Source: Acanthacorydalis orientalis (taxonomy: Eukaryota > Arthropoda > Insecta > Megaloptera > Corydalidae). From it: a stretch of 64,000 nucleotides of DNA. Shown here in pieces: positions 1-11,712 of this stretch. The notes beneath the pieces were generated by a model that worked only from the letters and a program-made list of their open reading frames with translations, was not told the DNA's origin and did not search any database. The stretch covers positions 37,397,996 to 37,461,995 of the forward strand of contig CM068313.1 of NCBI GenBank assembly GCA_034766995.1, read 5' to 3'. Positions within the stretch are counted from its first letter, which is position 1. Each line of letters starts with the position of its first letter. The position numbers were made by a program, and so were the translations under genes.

Positions 1-318
1 ATAATTATAATTTAAAATATATATTATGAAATATAATTGTAAAAGAACATACCTAGAGTTTAATTAACTAAGATTAAATTTCATCAGTTTATTAAACATC
101 ATAGCATAAACCTGTCAATTATTACAAGTCAAAGTTTTGTAAAAATAATTTCTTTAAGAAATTATTAAGTAATATTAATGAGTAAATATTATTTAACATT
201 TAATTGTTATTATTAAAAAATATCAATAATTGAAAGAAAACAATATGTTGATTTATTAGAAATGTTATTAATAATTACATATTTTGCGTGAAATGCATTA
301 AGGCAATTGATTTTTTAG

Positions 319-485
319 TACCCTGGATCAGCACCTGATAAATTACAACAGTTAGATGAAATAGCAGTTACTAACGAATTTTGTAAAAGCAAACAAGGTT
401 CGATTGTTACAAATACTAATGTGTGTACTTTCACTAAAAGAGGAGAAGGTGCCTGTCATGTAAGTAATTATATTTTAAAATTGTT

Positions 486-531
<46 letters not shown>

Positions 532-573
532 TTATTTGTGTATATAAATATATATATATATATATATATACAT

Positions 574-666
<93 letters not shown>

Positions 667-1601
667 ACTGAATCAATAGACTTAAAAATGGATAACTAAT
701 AAAATTCGAAATAATTTATATTACTTTTTCGAGCCTGAATATTTTTTCCAATAATACTTAAATTATGTAGAATCATATTTTTATGATATTTATTTAAAGT
801 AAATTTTTATATTCTTCATTTAATGTATATGTAATTTATAATAAGTTTAAAATATTCAGAGTGTTTGGTACAACTATTTCAAGGAAAGTACACTATCTGT
901 GTGAATATTTGTCCTTTTTCATTTACTTATGAAATTAAACCAGAAACAAAATATATATGAAAATTATCATGATAGCTTTGGAAATTTAAAAACAGGAAAA
1001 CAATATTCTTCTAACACGATGTATAGGTAAAGGAAAGAAAATAATCATGTTAGCTTTGGAAACAAGATAATATGACAAAATAAGAAACTGACAGTTAATA
1101 ATTAATCAAAATGCCATTGCATTTAGTTTAATTAATTGTTCAAAATTATTTAAATAAGAAAAGAATAACAGACGATTTTGTTATAAAATAATCTTCGATT
1201 TTTTGAGCGTTAATGCCTGTGTGTATTATGATAGTGTAGTCATTCATGTTTGTGTAAAAATTGTTCATAGAATTTTATGAATTTTGTTTTATAAATCTAG
1301 TTGAAAAGTATATAAACTATCATTAAGTATAAAACTTTTATTAAAAATTAATAAATTTAATAAATATCAAAATAATTGAAAAAAACAGTAATGAATATCA
1401 CGTATATAATAAACTTCTTCACTGAAAAACAATAAAATATTTTTATAGGGTGATTCAGGTGGTCCATTGGCTGATCCTGAACAGAAAGCAGTTATAGGAA
1501 TTGTTTCTTGGGGTCAACCGTGCGCAGTTGGTTATCCTGATGTTTTCACGAGAGTTAGTAGTTATATTGATTGGATTGAGGACACAATGGCGAGAAATTA
1601 A
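319..1601 (+). CDS. SP-A: chymotrypsin-like S1 serine protease, 3' part (exons 4-5)
   Basis: Last two coding exons of a secreted S1-family protease whose first three exons lie left of the window. Exon 4 (319-459) follows a TTTTTTAG acceptor, begins [11 protein letters not shown], has the Cys168/Cys182 pair and ends GEGACH. Exon 5 (1449-1601) opens exactly at GDSGGP, so Ser195, Asp194 and Gly193 are present, continues [18 protein letters not shown] and stops with TAA. The S1 pocket reads Gly189, Ala190, Gly216, Asp226: chymotrypsin-like, not trypsin-like. An AATAAA lies at 1692. Intron 4 carries a (TA)n tract just after the donor. Exons and introns are closely similar to SP-B. His57 and Asp102 cannot be checked here. 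Confidence 0.93.
488..662. repeat. (TA)n microsatellite, interrupted
   Basis: Dinucleotide TA tract in SP-A intron 4, starting about 28 bases after the exon 4 donor and broken by a short AAATTTATTTGTG segment and a few CATA/GATA variants. SP-B has a shorter tract at the same intron position (about 5699-5728), so it was inherited with the duplication and has changed length since. Confidence 0.95.
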
Positions 1602-2670
1602 AAACTACAATGATTGCATCTATTTTAAAAAAATGAAATCACTATACTTAATTTCTTAATTCGATATCAAACATCTATTATATTATATTTTAATAAAATA
1701 ATTATTTTTTTTTAATTTTACATCAATTAATAACAAGCTCTTGTATATTTACTGAAATATAAGCTAAATATTATACAGACATAAATAATTTGAGTTGTTG
1801 TAGAATGGTAACCTATACAAAGAAAAATTTTAGAACTCATCGTTGTATTTTTTAAACAAATTAAATTAATTAATTAATTATTGTCATTTTCATAATTAAT
1901 AATTAATTAATTATATATAATAATTATATAATCATATAATAATTAATTAATTATTGTCATTTTCATAAATATGATCCTTGTCTAAAGTAATACTTAATAT
2001 TAGAAATACATTAAATATAGACTCAATATTTACAACAAATTAGAACAAAGAATAGTTTTTTATTTAAAAAAGATCACGCTGGATTTTAAACAGACGATTA
2101 ACAAATTTTATCAATTGTTCTTTAAATCATAATTACATATTATTTTTGTTTCAATTGACATGTGAAAGATGATTTTATTTCTCAATAGTTTGATTTTCCA
2201 CAGAAAATAAAGATAAATGGTATATTTTATTGTCATAAAATAAAAATAAACGTAATTAATAAATAAAAGTAAACAGCACAATTCATACATACACAATTTG
2301 TTGATGAATTGTGACTAATATGACAAATTTTCGATAAAGGATTTACTTTTATAGTTTACAAAATATTACTTTAAATAATATTTTTATACAAGTATCATCA
2401 CTAAGATAAAAAACTTCATCAAATAAGAAAGTTTTATAAATGTTAACTGTATTAAAACCCTTTTAATATTAGTATGAAATTTCAAAGTATTCTGTTTACT
2501 TATTTGTGAAAGTGATTATTCATCAAATTTCTAAATAATAGAACAATTTTGATATTCATTTTTCGTTTTAATTAACTGTTTGCAAGAACGAATCTAAACA
2601 AATACAATTTTTAATAATCGAATTTTAATGTCATGAAATGATTTAAATAGTCGTTAAAATATTAGTTTAA

Positions 2671-2672
<2 letters not shown>

Positions 2673-2741
<69 letters not shown>
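2673..2741. repeat. (TA)n microsatellite beside the SP-C relic
   Basis: Perfect TA tract directly downstream (on the minus strand) of the SP-C stop codon. The same tract occupies the same place after SP-D (about 10328-10382), which supports a common origin of the two gene ends. Confidence 0.95.
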
Positions 2742-2743
<2 letters not shown>

Positions 2744-2748
2744 AAGAT

Positions 2749-2885
2749 TTACTCTTGATTCGCAGCAATCCAGTTTAAGTAACTATACACTCTAGTAAAA
2801 ACATTTGGTTTTCCAACTGCACATGCTTTTCCTCATGCTACTATTCCAACAATAGTATTTATTTTACGATCAGCTATATGTCCTT
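2749..2885 (-). pseudogene. SP-C: relic last exon of a chymotrypsin-like protease
   Basis: On the minus strand this is a clear copy of SP-D exon 5: it keeps the [22 protein letters not shown] and stop-codon parts. It is dead. The bases that should encode GDSGGP are scrambled so Ser195 is gone, the Trp215 codon has become TGA, and Asp226 has become Asn. Upstream (higher coordinates) intron homology to SP-D runs only to about 2925, where a piggyBac-type end begins. SP-D intron 1 homology resumes near 3618 and stops near 4312, so exons 1-4 are missing. Flanking homology to SP-D also extends below 2749, to about 2300. Confidence 0.88.
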
Positions 2886-2925
2886 TAAATCATTTTATAT
2901 TATTAAATTATTAAATTAGTATTTG

Positions 2926-3610
2926 TTAACCCCTTGTGCGTGAATCACGAATCTGACTCGTCATATGCAGAAAACACTTTATCAGTTAACGACGAGACAG
3001 ACTCGTCAATTTTTATATAATAAGTTAAGTTCATATGTTTTGTGTGTCAGCTATTAAATACATATTGTGTAGTGATCATTTTTGAGATTGTGTCAGTGGT
3101 GAATTAGTTTTTATTTTTGCGAAATACTTACCCGAAAGGAATATAGAGGAAAAAACAAAAGTTTGAAGTTGATGACGAAGAAAATGAGTTCTTTAGTAAT
3201 AAAAGTGTAGAAAGTGAAAAAAGAAAGAAATTTGTGGGATCTTGAAAACGTGTGAAACGACTAGTTAGTTCAGAGAGTGAACAAACTGGCAATATTCCAG
3301 TTGATATTTCTATATCAGAACAAAATACAGATATGTCTGGCAGTGGCAAGATTGTGATAATGAACCAGAAGTATAGGATAATGAAGAGGCAGCAGGAATA
3401 AATTCGGTAGCCGAGCGTAGACTAGGAAATAATGTTTAGTTTTAGATGTATTCTACGAAGTTCTAACCAAAGATTTTTGGGAAATGGTAAGGAACGAAAC
3501 CAATAGATACTTCCTTACAATTTAGATAGCCATTTTGTATGCATTTTTTTTAAGAAATACAAGTGATTAAATATTAACATAGGCATTCAAATATTCAAAA
3601 CATTATGACC
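2926..3610 (+). mobile_element. piggyBac-type transposon relic, 3' end deleted
   Basis: A TTAA (2926-2929) is followed by CCCCTTGTGCGTG, the usual form of a piggyBac left end. Short repeats of GACTCGTCA occur at 2955-2963 and 3000-3008, with an inverted GACGAG at 2991. From about 3160 a broken reading frame gives an acidic Ser-rich stretch (KFEVDDEENEFF, then VSSESEQ) with stop codons and a frameshift. Near 3450-3520 it gives FYEVLTKDFWEMVRNETNRY, which resembles the start of the PGBD transposase domain. No catalytic Asp region or right end follows. The right border is approximate: SP-D intron homology resumes near 3618. Confidence 0.7.
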
Positions 3611-3617
3611 GCCACGT

Positions 3618-4312
3618 ATCTAATTATTATTTGAAGAAACATTAATTCGTATACTTAGTTTTTATGTATTTCAGTATCTAATTCGTGCATATATAATAGA
3701 TTTTTTCGAATTGATTTGTTTTTGACAATCATATATAATCGCTAAAAAATGTTATGTTTTGGTTCGATAATTTAATTATAATATTTCATCAAAAATAATT
3801 TTTGATTTATACAAAATTTAATTAGAAATAAAAACACATCAAACTATTTTAATTAAAGAACACATTGTAAAAGTACTGAATTAAAACGAAATATCTATAC
3901 AAAGTGTATTGTAACAAAATTATAAATGAATAAATGTTGTAACGAAAATCAATATAAATATTTAAATTAATTTTATGTTCATTTTAATAAAATGTCAAGA
4001 GTTTCGTTAAAAAGGAAAACGAAATTTTAAGATGAAATGTGTGATTGAAAAATAGTGATTCGGGAATAATTTAGTTAATTAAAAAAAATATAAATTAGTA
4101 GATGTTAAATATAAACTAAAAAATAAGAAATAATAAATGATTCGGATTAAAAAGCTTTAACATTTATTAGAACTTTGTGTAAAAAATCAATTGAATCATT
4201 CAAATAATAATATTTTGTCAGTAAAAATGCAAATAATCATTATAATAATATCTAATGATTAGTTCATTCAATTGAAAATAATAAAGATCAATAATTATCA
4301 ATGCATCATGAA
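3618..4312. other. Remnant of SP-C intron 1
   Basis: No gene here. The stretch aligns by eye along most of its length with SP-D intron 1 (about 12590-13330), ending at a shared AATAATATCTAATGATTAGTT segment and following bases. The expected signal-peptide exon is absent, since homology stops before it. Confidence 0.7.
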
Positions 4313-4616
4313 TTTGTTTATGAAATCTGTGATATAAAATTATATTGAAGCATGACCTCGTAATTTACAAAACGAGTAATAAAATTAAGAAAAAAATGAT
4401 TTTACAAAACATTTCAATTAATCCATTATAATGTAATGTCTAGTCTATCAATAAATTAATATTTTATTACACTATAATTTATACACACACAGATCATTTA
4501 TAATATATATATATATATATATATATAGCATTGATTTAAATTTCATATAATCCTCTCCAACTGATATGCTTTATCAAAATTACATACAATTGTAAAAACA
4601 AATAGATTCGGACTTA

Positions 4617-4625
4617 TATATAAAG
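4617..4625 (+). promoter_or_regulatory. TATA box of SP-B
   Basis: TATATAAAG ends 32 bases before the SP-B ATG at 4658, implying a very short 5' leader like those of the other cluster genes. A TTATCA (GATA-type) site lies upstream near 4571. Confidence 0.5.
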
Positions 4626-4657
4626 AGTTTTGTTGCCTTAAAAAATTAATAGTTAAA

Positions 4658-4757
4658 ATGAATTCAATTTGTCTCATTGTTTTGGTTCTATCAGCGGTAT
4701 TGGCTGGTTCCAATGGTAATAGTATTTATTTTGTTTTTTTTTTTCAATAGTTCCTTC

Positions 4758-4805
<48 letters not shown>

Positions 4806-5695
4806 TAGAAAATAATATGATCGAGTACAACCAATTAGTTTGCCACAAAGAGAGACTGTAGAAGGTGATGCGTTAATTCTTACTGGATGGGGTTCAACAT
4901 CAGTAAGCAATTATTATTTTTTCTATTATAAAGTTATTGATTATATAAGTTTCATAATAGCTAATATACTAAAGAGTCGATTCAAAAATATATAAGTTTG
5001 AAATAATGTATTTTAATCAAAAATAATATACTCAAAACTATATTGATGATTCGGTTGTAATTTCAAAAGGGTCGTTGATAATTTATTTGAAAGTCAATTG
5101 ACAAAAAGAATTATTTAAAATATAATTATTCCCGTCTATAATTCTTATCACAATGGTATAAAGTACCTTAAAAAATGTTTGTTTAATTATAAATTACTAT
5201 TTATAAAGGATATATCTTGTAAAATATAATTGTAAAAGAATATATCTAGAGTTTGGTTAACTTAAAATTAAATTTTATCTATTTATTAAATATCAAAAAA
5301 AAATTTCTTAAAAAAATAAACCTATCAATTTTTACGAATCGAAGGTTTGTAAAAATAATTTCTTTAAGAAAATATTAAGTAATATTAATGAGTAAATATT
5401 CTTTAATAATATATTATTATTATTAAAAAATATTAACAATGGAAATAAAACAAAATATTTCTTTATTAGAAGTACTATTAATAATTGTATATTTTGTGTG
5501 AAGTGCACTAAGACAATTGATTTTTTAGTACCCTGGATCAGCACCTGATAAATTACAACAGTTAGATGAAATAGCAGTTAGTAAAGAATTTTGCAAGAGC
5601 AAACATGTAGGTTCGCTTATTTCAGATACTCAGTTATGTACTTTCACGAAAACCGGAGAAGGTGCCTGTCATGTAAGTAATTATATTTTAATATT

Positions 5696-5731
<36 letters not shown>

Positions 5732-6584
5732 CTGAATTAAAAAATTTAAATGAATAAAATTCAATATAATTTAAATTACTTTTTTTTGAGACAGAATATT
5801 TATTCTATTAATATTGAAATTAAGCATTTGCGTAGTATCATATTTTAAGATGTTTATTTAAAGTAAATTTTTATATTCTTAATTTAAAGTATATGTAATT
5901 TATAATAAGTTTAAAATATTCAGAGTGTTTGGTACAACTATTTCAAGGAAAGTACACTATCTGTGTGAATATTTGTCCTTTTTCATTTACTTATGAAATT
6001 AAACCAGAAACAAAATATATGAAAATTATCATGATAGCTTTGGACATATAGAAAGAGAAAAACACAGTATATTTCTAACACGATATGTAGGGAAAGGAAA
6101 GAGAACAATCAAGTTAGCTTCGGAAACAAAGTAGTACGACAAAATACGAAACTGACGGCTAATAATCAATCAGAAAGTATTTGCATTTAGTTTAAATAAT
6201 TGTTCGATATTATTTTAATACGAAAAGAATAGCAGCCAATTTTGTCATAACACAATCTTCTATTTTTTGAGTGTTAATTTTGAAATAGTAGATCGCTTGA
6301 ATTTCTCAGTGAATATCTGTATGCAGTGTTTTAGTGGACGAAAATTTTCCTCTACGTTGTATTTTATCAACTGTGAAAAATAAATTTCTTAAATTTAAAT
6401 TTTAATATTTTTGTTACTTTCACTAATTATTGTATATATTATTATTGGAAACAAATATAATTTTAAACTCTGATATCTCCGTAAGTAAAACCAATAAAAT
6501 ATTATTATTTACATTTTTTACTTAAGATAACCTAAAAATCAGCTCTGTATTCATTATAAATTTTTATATATTTAAATATATATT

Positions 6585-6619
<35 letters not shown>

Positions 6620-6624
6620 GTATG

Positions 6625-6664
<40 letters not shown>

Positions 6665-7399
6665 TAGATAGATAGATAGACAGATAGATAGATAGATAAA
6701 TAGATAGATAGATATAGATTTAGATTGTAATTATATGACAAAAAACTGATATGAGATTGTTATGATGAGATTACTCCTGTGTAGCGTGTTGTCAATGGTA
6801 TAGTGAATAATAATTTATTTTAGGCCAAGACAAAATAATAATACCATAGCGAAAATTAATCTCAATAAATGTTGCTCTCCCATAATGTAATTAAATAATA
6901 GTATTGAACAAAATTTTTCAAGTCGATTTTGAGCCAGTGTAGTGGGTAACAACACCGCATATGGGGGGAGTATGTATATGTGTGTGCATTGTGTGCATTA
7001 TGTGTATTATGTGTATATATATTTCATATTACTGCAATATATTTCAAATTGAGTGAAAATTGTTTATAGAAATTCATGAACTTTGTTTTATAAATCTAGT
7101 TGAAAAGTATATAAACTAACATTAAGTACTAAACTTTTATTAAATATTAATAAATTTAGTAAAAATAAAAATAAATGAAAAAACAGTAATAAATATCACG
7201 TATATAATAAAATTCCACACTGAAAAGCAATGAAATACTTTTACAGGGTGATTCAGGTGGTCCATTGGCTGATCCTAAACAAAAAGCAGTTGTAGGAGTT
7301 GTTTCTTGGGGTCAACCGTGCGCAATTGGTTATCCTGATGTTTTCACGAGAGTGACTAGTTTTATTGATTGGATTGAGGAAACAATGGCGGAAAATTAA
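4658..7399 (+). pseudogene. SP-B: chymotrypsin-like protease lacking exon 2 and most of exon 3
   Basis: Exon 1 (4658-4715) encodes a signal peptide starting MNSICLIVLVLSAVLA with a GTAATAG donor. The next recognisable coding part is only the tail of exon 3 (about 4816-4902), from RVQPISLP to LTGWGSTS, with an in-frame TAA just upstream. Between them lies a (TA)n tract at about 4760-4801. Exon 2 with the activation site and His57, and the Asp102 part of exon 3, are gone. Exon 4 (5529-5672) and exon 5 (7247-7399) are intact, ending GEGACH and GDSGGP...[12 protein letters not shown]. The nearest possible acceptor (TTAG before 4809) would join exon 1 out of frame. The product cannot be a protease. 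A poly(A) signal lies at 7490. The downstream exons look well preserved, so the deletion may be recent. Confidence 0.88.
6586..6720. repeat. Compound TATA/TATG/GATA microsatellite
   Basis: Changes from TA to TATG to TA to GATA repeats within SP-B intron 4. It lies inside a segment of about 700 bases (near 6282-6985) that has no counterpart in the matching intron of SP-A. Confidence 0.9.
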
Positions 7400-8074
7400 A
7401 AACCACAATGGCTGCATTTATTTTAAATAAATGGATTCACTATACTTAATTTCTTAATTCGATATCAAACATTTATTATATTATCTTTAAATAAATCAAT
7501 TAAAAATCTTTTCTTGATTTTGCATCAATTAATAGCAAGTTCTTGTGTATTTGTTAATATATTAGCTAAATATTATACATAAATAATTTTGAGTTGTAGA
7601 TAGGTAACCCATACAAAGATAAGTTTTAGAACTCATTGTTATATTTTTTAAAAAAATTTAGTTATTGTCATTTAAATTTGTTCCGTATATAAAATAATAC
7701 TTAATATTAGGAATACGTTAAAAATAAACTCAACACTTACAACAAATTAGAACAAAGAATAGTTTTTTATTTAAAAATGTTACACTGATTTTTAAACAGA
7801 CGATTAACAAAGTTTATCAATTTTTTTCAAACCATAAGGACAGATAATTTTTGTTTTCAATTGACATGTAAAAGATGATTTTATTTCTTAAGGATTTGAT
7901 TTTTCACGGAAAATAATGATATATCATTAAATTAATCATTTCATGATTATCATTAATTAATAATATAAAGTATAATAAATAAAATAATTTAAATTTACTG
8001 TTTAGAAGTTTATTGTATTATACAATATAATGAGGGTTTAAATTAGTTTAATAGTTAATGACGAGTAGTAAATA
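7400..8074. other. Intergenic: SP-B 3' flank duplicated from SP-A
   Basis: The first several hundred bases match the SP-A 3' flank (from 1602) nearly line by line, including a TACTTAATTTCTTAATTCGA segment. No gene seen. Confidence 0.7.
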
Positions 8075-8082
8075 ATTTAAAT

Positions 8083-8401
8083 CAGCGGTTCTTAACCTTT
8101 TTAATCTCGCACCTTCACCGAAAGTAAACTTGAAATTCATACTACCCCTCCTTTGCGAAAGCAATCAATAATGAATAAATTACGTTCTTCAGGGACATCT
8201 TTTTATCTTTCAGGTCCTCAGTGTCATTTAACGAGATACTTGTTGGTTCTGATCAATAAGATCACAAATTCGGGGTACAATCTAAACTCACTTCTAAAAA
8301 CAAAAACAATTACAAAAATGTTTTAGAGGACATTCACACCTCCCCACTAACCTATTTGCATCTCTTCAGGGGAGGTACACCTCATAGGTCAAGAACACCT
8401 G
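8083..8401. mobile_element. hAT-type MITE with 8-bp target-site duplication
   Basis: 319-bp non-coding element. The left end is CAGCGGTTCTTAACCT and the inverted right end CAGGTGTTCTTGACCT, matching at 13 of 16 positions. The CAG.GGTTCT.AACC form is typical of hAT (Charlie-like) ends. Both flanks carry ATTTAAAT (8075-8082 and 8402-8409), an exact 8-bp duplication as hAT insertion makes. No transposase frame is present, so it is a non-autonomous copy. Its base composition is less AT-rich than the surroundings. Confidence 0.85.
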
Positions 8402-8409
8402 ATTTAAAT

Positions 8410-9748
8410 CACAGACTCGATTATAAATGTACGAATCTCATTATTAACAAGAAATCGGATGCACATAAATTACAGTCCACATCAATGAATAGAATTAAGG
8501 ATGGAGTCATATTATTCATATTTTTATGACAGGTTAAATATTTAAACACCAATATCACTCATTTACAAATGGATATAAGTAAAAAATAGATATTTAATAG
8601 AAATATATCAGTAACAGTAGTTTGAGAAAATTACGGTAAACAAAATCTAAAAATCAATGACAAACATTTCTCTTTACGTCACATTAGCCATAGTGTGACG
8701 ACTCAAAACTTTGACTTTTTAAAAACACTCGATCTGGAATAATTATTTCTCAAGACATCGTTATATTTGTTCGTCCTGTTGATTTCAATAGTAAACCTTC
8801 AAAGATGATTACCTTGTTGAATAACATCTTGATTTATTATTATACATATTTATATTTATAGTACGATTTTACCGTGTAATTAGGTGACGGTCTATTAGTA
8901 TTTTTAAAATTAATTATTTTTCTTGCGTTAAGAATATCAAATGAATATTTTTCATACTTCATACTGCTTTGATATATTTAATATCCATAAATTAATAAAA
9001 ATTCTAAGATAAAAACAGTCTAATACTAATTAGTTCAGATTATGAATCATAATAAATACAAAGATGAAAAAATGTCGGGTTAATGATGATTATAAGTGCT
9101 TCTTATCTTTTTGTTCGAGAATGTATTTCTGTGGTGTTTGATAATTGTTTTTATATACTGATTCAAATAAATACTGAGCTGTACGAATATGGGCAAAGTA
9201 GAGTTTAATTAATATATTTTCATATTTTCAGGTATTCAATAGTTAATTTAGTTGGAGTTTAAGGGCACGTCAACAACTAAGGTCCTTAGCACCCGCTCAA
9301 ATATTTGATTTTGGTTCATATACTTCTTGGACATAATTTTGAAAAATTGTTCATAATGGTGAGTTTGTATAAAACACAGTTCCTTATTCTTTGATAATTC
9401 TTAAAGTTTTTTTAAAAATATATTGTAATATTATGTACATAAGCGCGTTGTTGCCATCAACACATGCCTGGAGTCTTTAACTTTGGTTCAATTGTTTTTT
9501 TTTGTTTTAGTTTTGTAATGAATATAACAAAATATCAATAATTTTAGCTATTTTTCCTAGTACTGTATCAATCACATTTTAGATTTATGTTATTTTTAGT
9601 ATAGAATCTAATTTAGCCATTTTCAATTATTTTACGGAATGAAGTGACATATTTTATTATAAAAAAAACGAGACAGCAAAAATTAAATTTTTTCAAATAT
9701 TTGTGATCAAATATCCGTATAGAATTAATTTGCTTTCTATGTTATTAT

Positions 9749-9814
<66 letters not shown>

Positions 9815-9861
9815 TATTTATATATGTATATATATACAAATATATATATACATACATATAC

Positions 9862-9898
<37 letters not shown>

Positions 9899-10325
9899 CA
9901 ATTTTATATTCATTGTCTTTAAATAAAAAAATACAATTTATACATTTTGTAGAAAAATGGTCACTAATATGTGACATTTTTTTAATAAAGTACTTATTTT
10001 TATGTTTTACAAACTATTACTTTAAATATAAGCATTATCAGTAACATGAAAACAGTACATCAAACAAGTACATTTTATAAATGTTAACTATATTAAAACT
10101 TTTTTTTTATATGAGTATAGAATTACAAATTATTCTGTTCAATTATTTGTGAAAGTGAAATTTTTCTTTATCGAATTTCGGAACAACAGATCATTTTTTA
10201 TAATTTATTTTTCGTTTTAATTGACTTTTACATGATCGAATATAAACAAATGTAATTTTTAGTAATAGAATTTCAGTGTCACATAATAATGTAAATAGTC
10301 GTCAAAATATTAATTTGTAGATATA

Positions 10326-10385
<60 letters not shown>

Positions 10386-10390
10386 ACAAT
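8410..10390. other. Intergenic, no gene seen
   Basis: AT-rich DNA between SP-B and SP-D. It contains a short dispersed repeat near 9240-9295 (similar to 40405-40460 in the other orientation) and a (TA)n/TATG tract at 9750-9899. The last 430 bases resemble the SP-C 3' flank. Frames crossing the TA tract give only Tyr-Ile repeats. Confidence 0.6.
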
Positions 10391-11671
10391 TTATTCTTGG
10401 TTTGCAGCAATCCAGTTTAAGTAACTATACACTCTAGTAAATACATCTGGTTTACCAACTGCACATGCGTTTCCCCATGACACTATTCCAACAATAGTAT
10501 TTGTCTTACGATCAGCTATAGGTCCACCAGAATCACCCTATTATAAAATTGTGTGATTAGTATTTATTTCATATTAGTATAACATTTAAACAATCAAACC
10601 GTACACGACAAGCTCCTTCTCCGCTGTTAGTAAATGTGCAGACGTTTGTTTCTGTAATTTTTTCTCCTTGTTCTTTACAAAACTCGTTACTAACTGTTAA
10701 TAATTCAATATGCTGTAATTGATCAGGAATGGTACCAGGGAACTAAAATTATTAAATAAATTATATTTGCATCTGACGTCTAAGACTATTATTGACTCAA
10801 TTTGGTTGATAAGATTAATTCAAAATATTAATACGTTTTACACAATAGTTATACAAGTACAAAAAATTGCGATCTAAAACAAATAATAGTATAAATAATT
10901 CTATTCTAAAAGATTGTTCAATACAGTTCAAATATGTATTCTATCAATATCACATTCTATCTATCGTTTATTCACATTTTATTTAATTGTAACACATTTC
11001 ATATCAGTTTTAGCCCATATTTAGGCGTCATTTCAATAACAATAAATAATTCTAATGAGTTGTAAAAGGTAAAAGATATGTATTAGATATACATGTTATA
11101 ATTCGTGTGAATTATAACAGGTAAGAGATATGTATTATTAACTTGGACATAAACGATGTAAAGTTACATTCGTAATAACAAACTAATAACGTAACTTAAT
11201 CCAAGGTCTTCATTTAAATAGCTATATTTTTCAGTTACCGATATACGGTAAAAAAACTTGTCAACCATATAAGTAAGAACAAATTAAATATAATCAGATA
11301 TTTTAAAATATTAATATACGTTTGTTTACACATGTTGAAAAGTTTAAATCAAATTAAACATTAACTTCGAAATAGTCATTTTTTTCTAATTAAATGAACA
11401 TCACTTTAAGTATACTAAAATATTTTAATTATTTTTAAGGCGGTTTTATAAATTACATTCGTATTTATTAAAAGAAATACTTTCTCAAATCCCATTATAC
11501 TTTGGTTTCTACTAAAAAGTGTATTAATACAAAATATAATAAATAATGATAAATACGGAATAGGAAAGAAATATTCTTTAAAAAAATCTACTGAAATTTT
11601 TTACTTCTTTTAATATCATCGCCTTTATATTATTAATTGACTAAATATTAAAATTTGAAAAAGGATTTAAA

Positions 11672-11712
<41 letters not shown>

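Noticed and set aside
421..699. Tyr-Ile repeat open frames across the window (here and at 9703-10044, 18895-19125, 48817-49005 and elsewhere)
   Set aside because: They are translations of (TA)n microsatellites in either strand and have no coding signal.
2811..2850. TGA in SP-C at Trp215 as a possible recoded codon
   Set aside because: The exon has also lost GDSGGP and all upstream exons, so it is simply a nonsense mutation in a relic.
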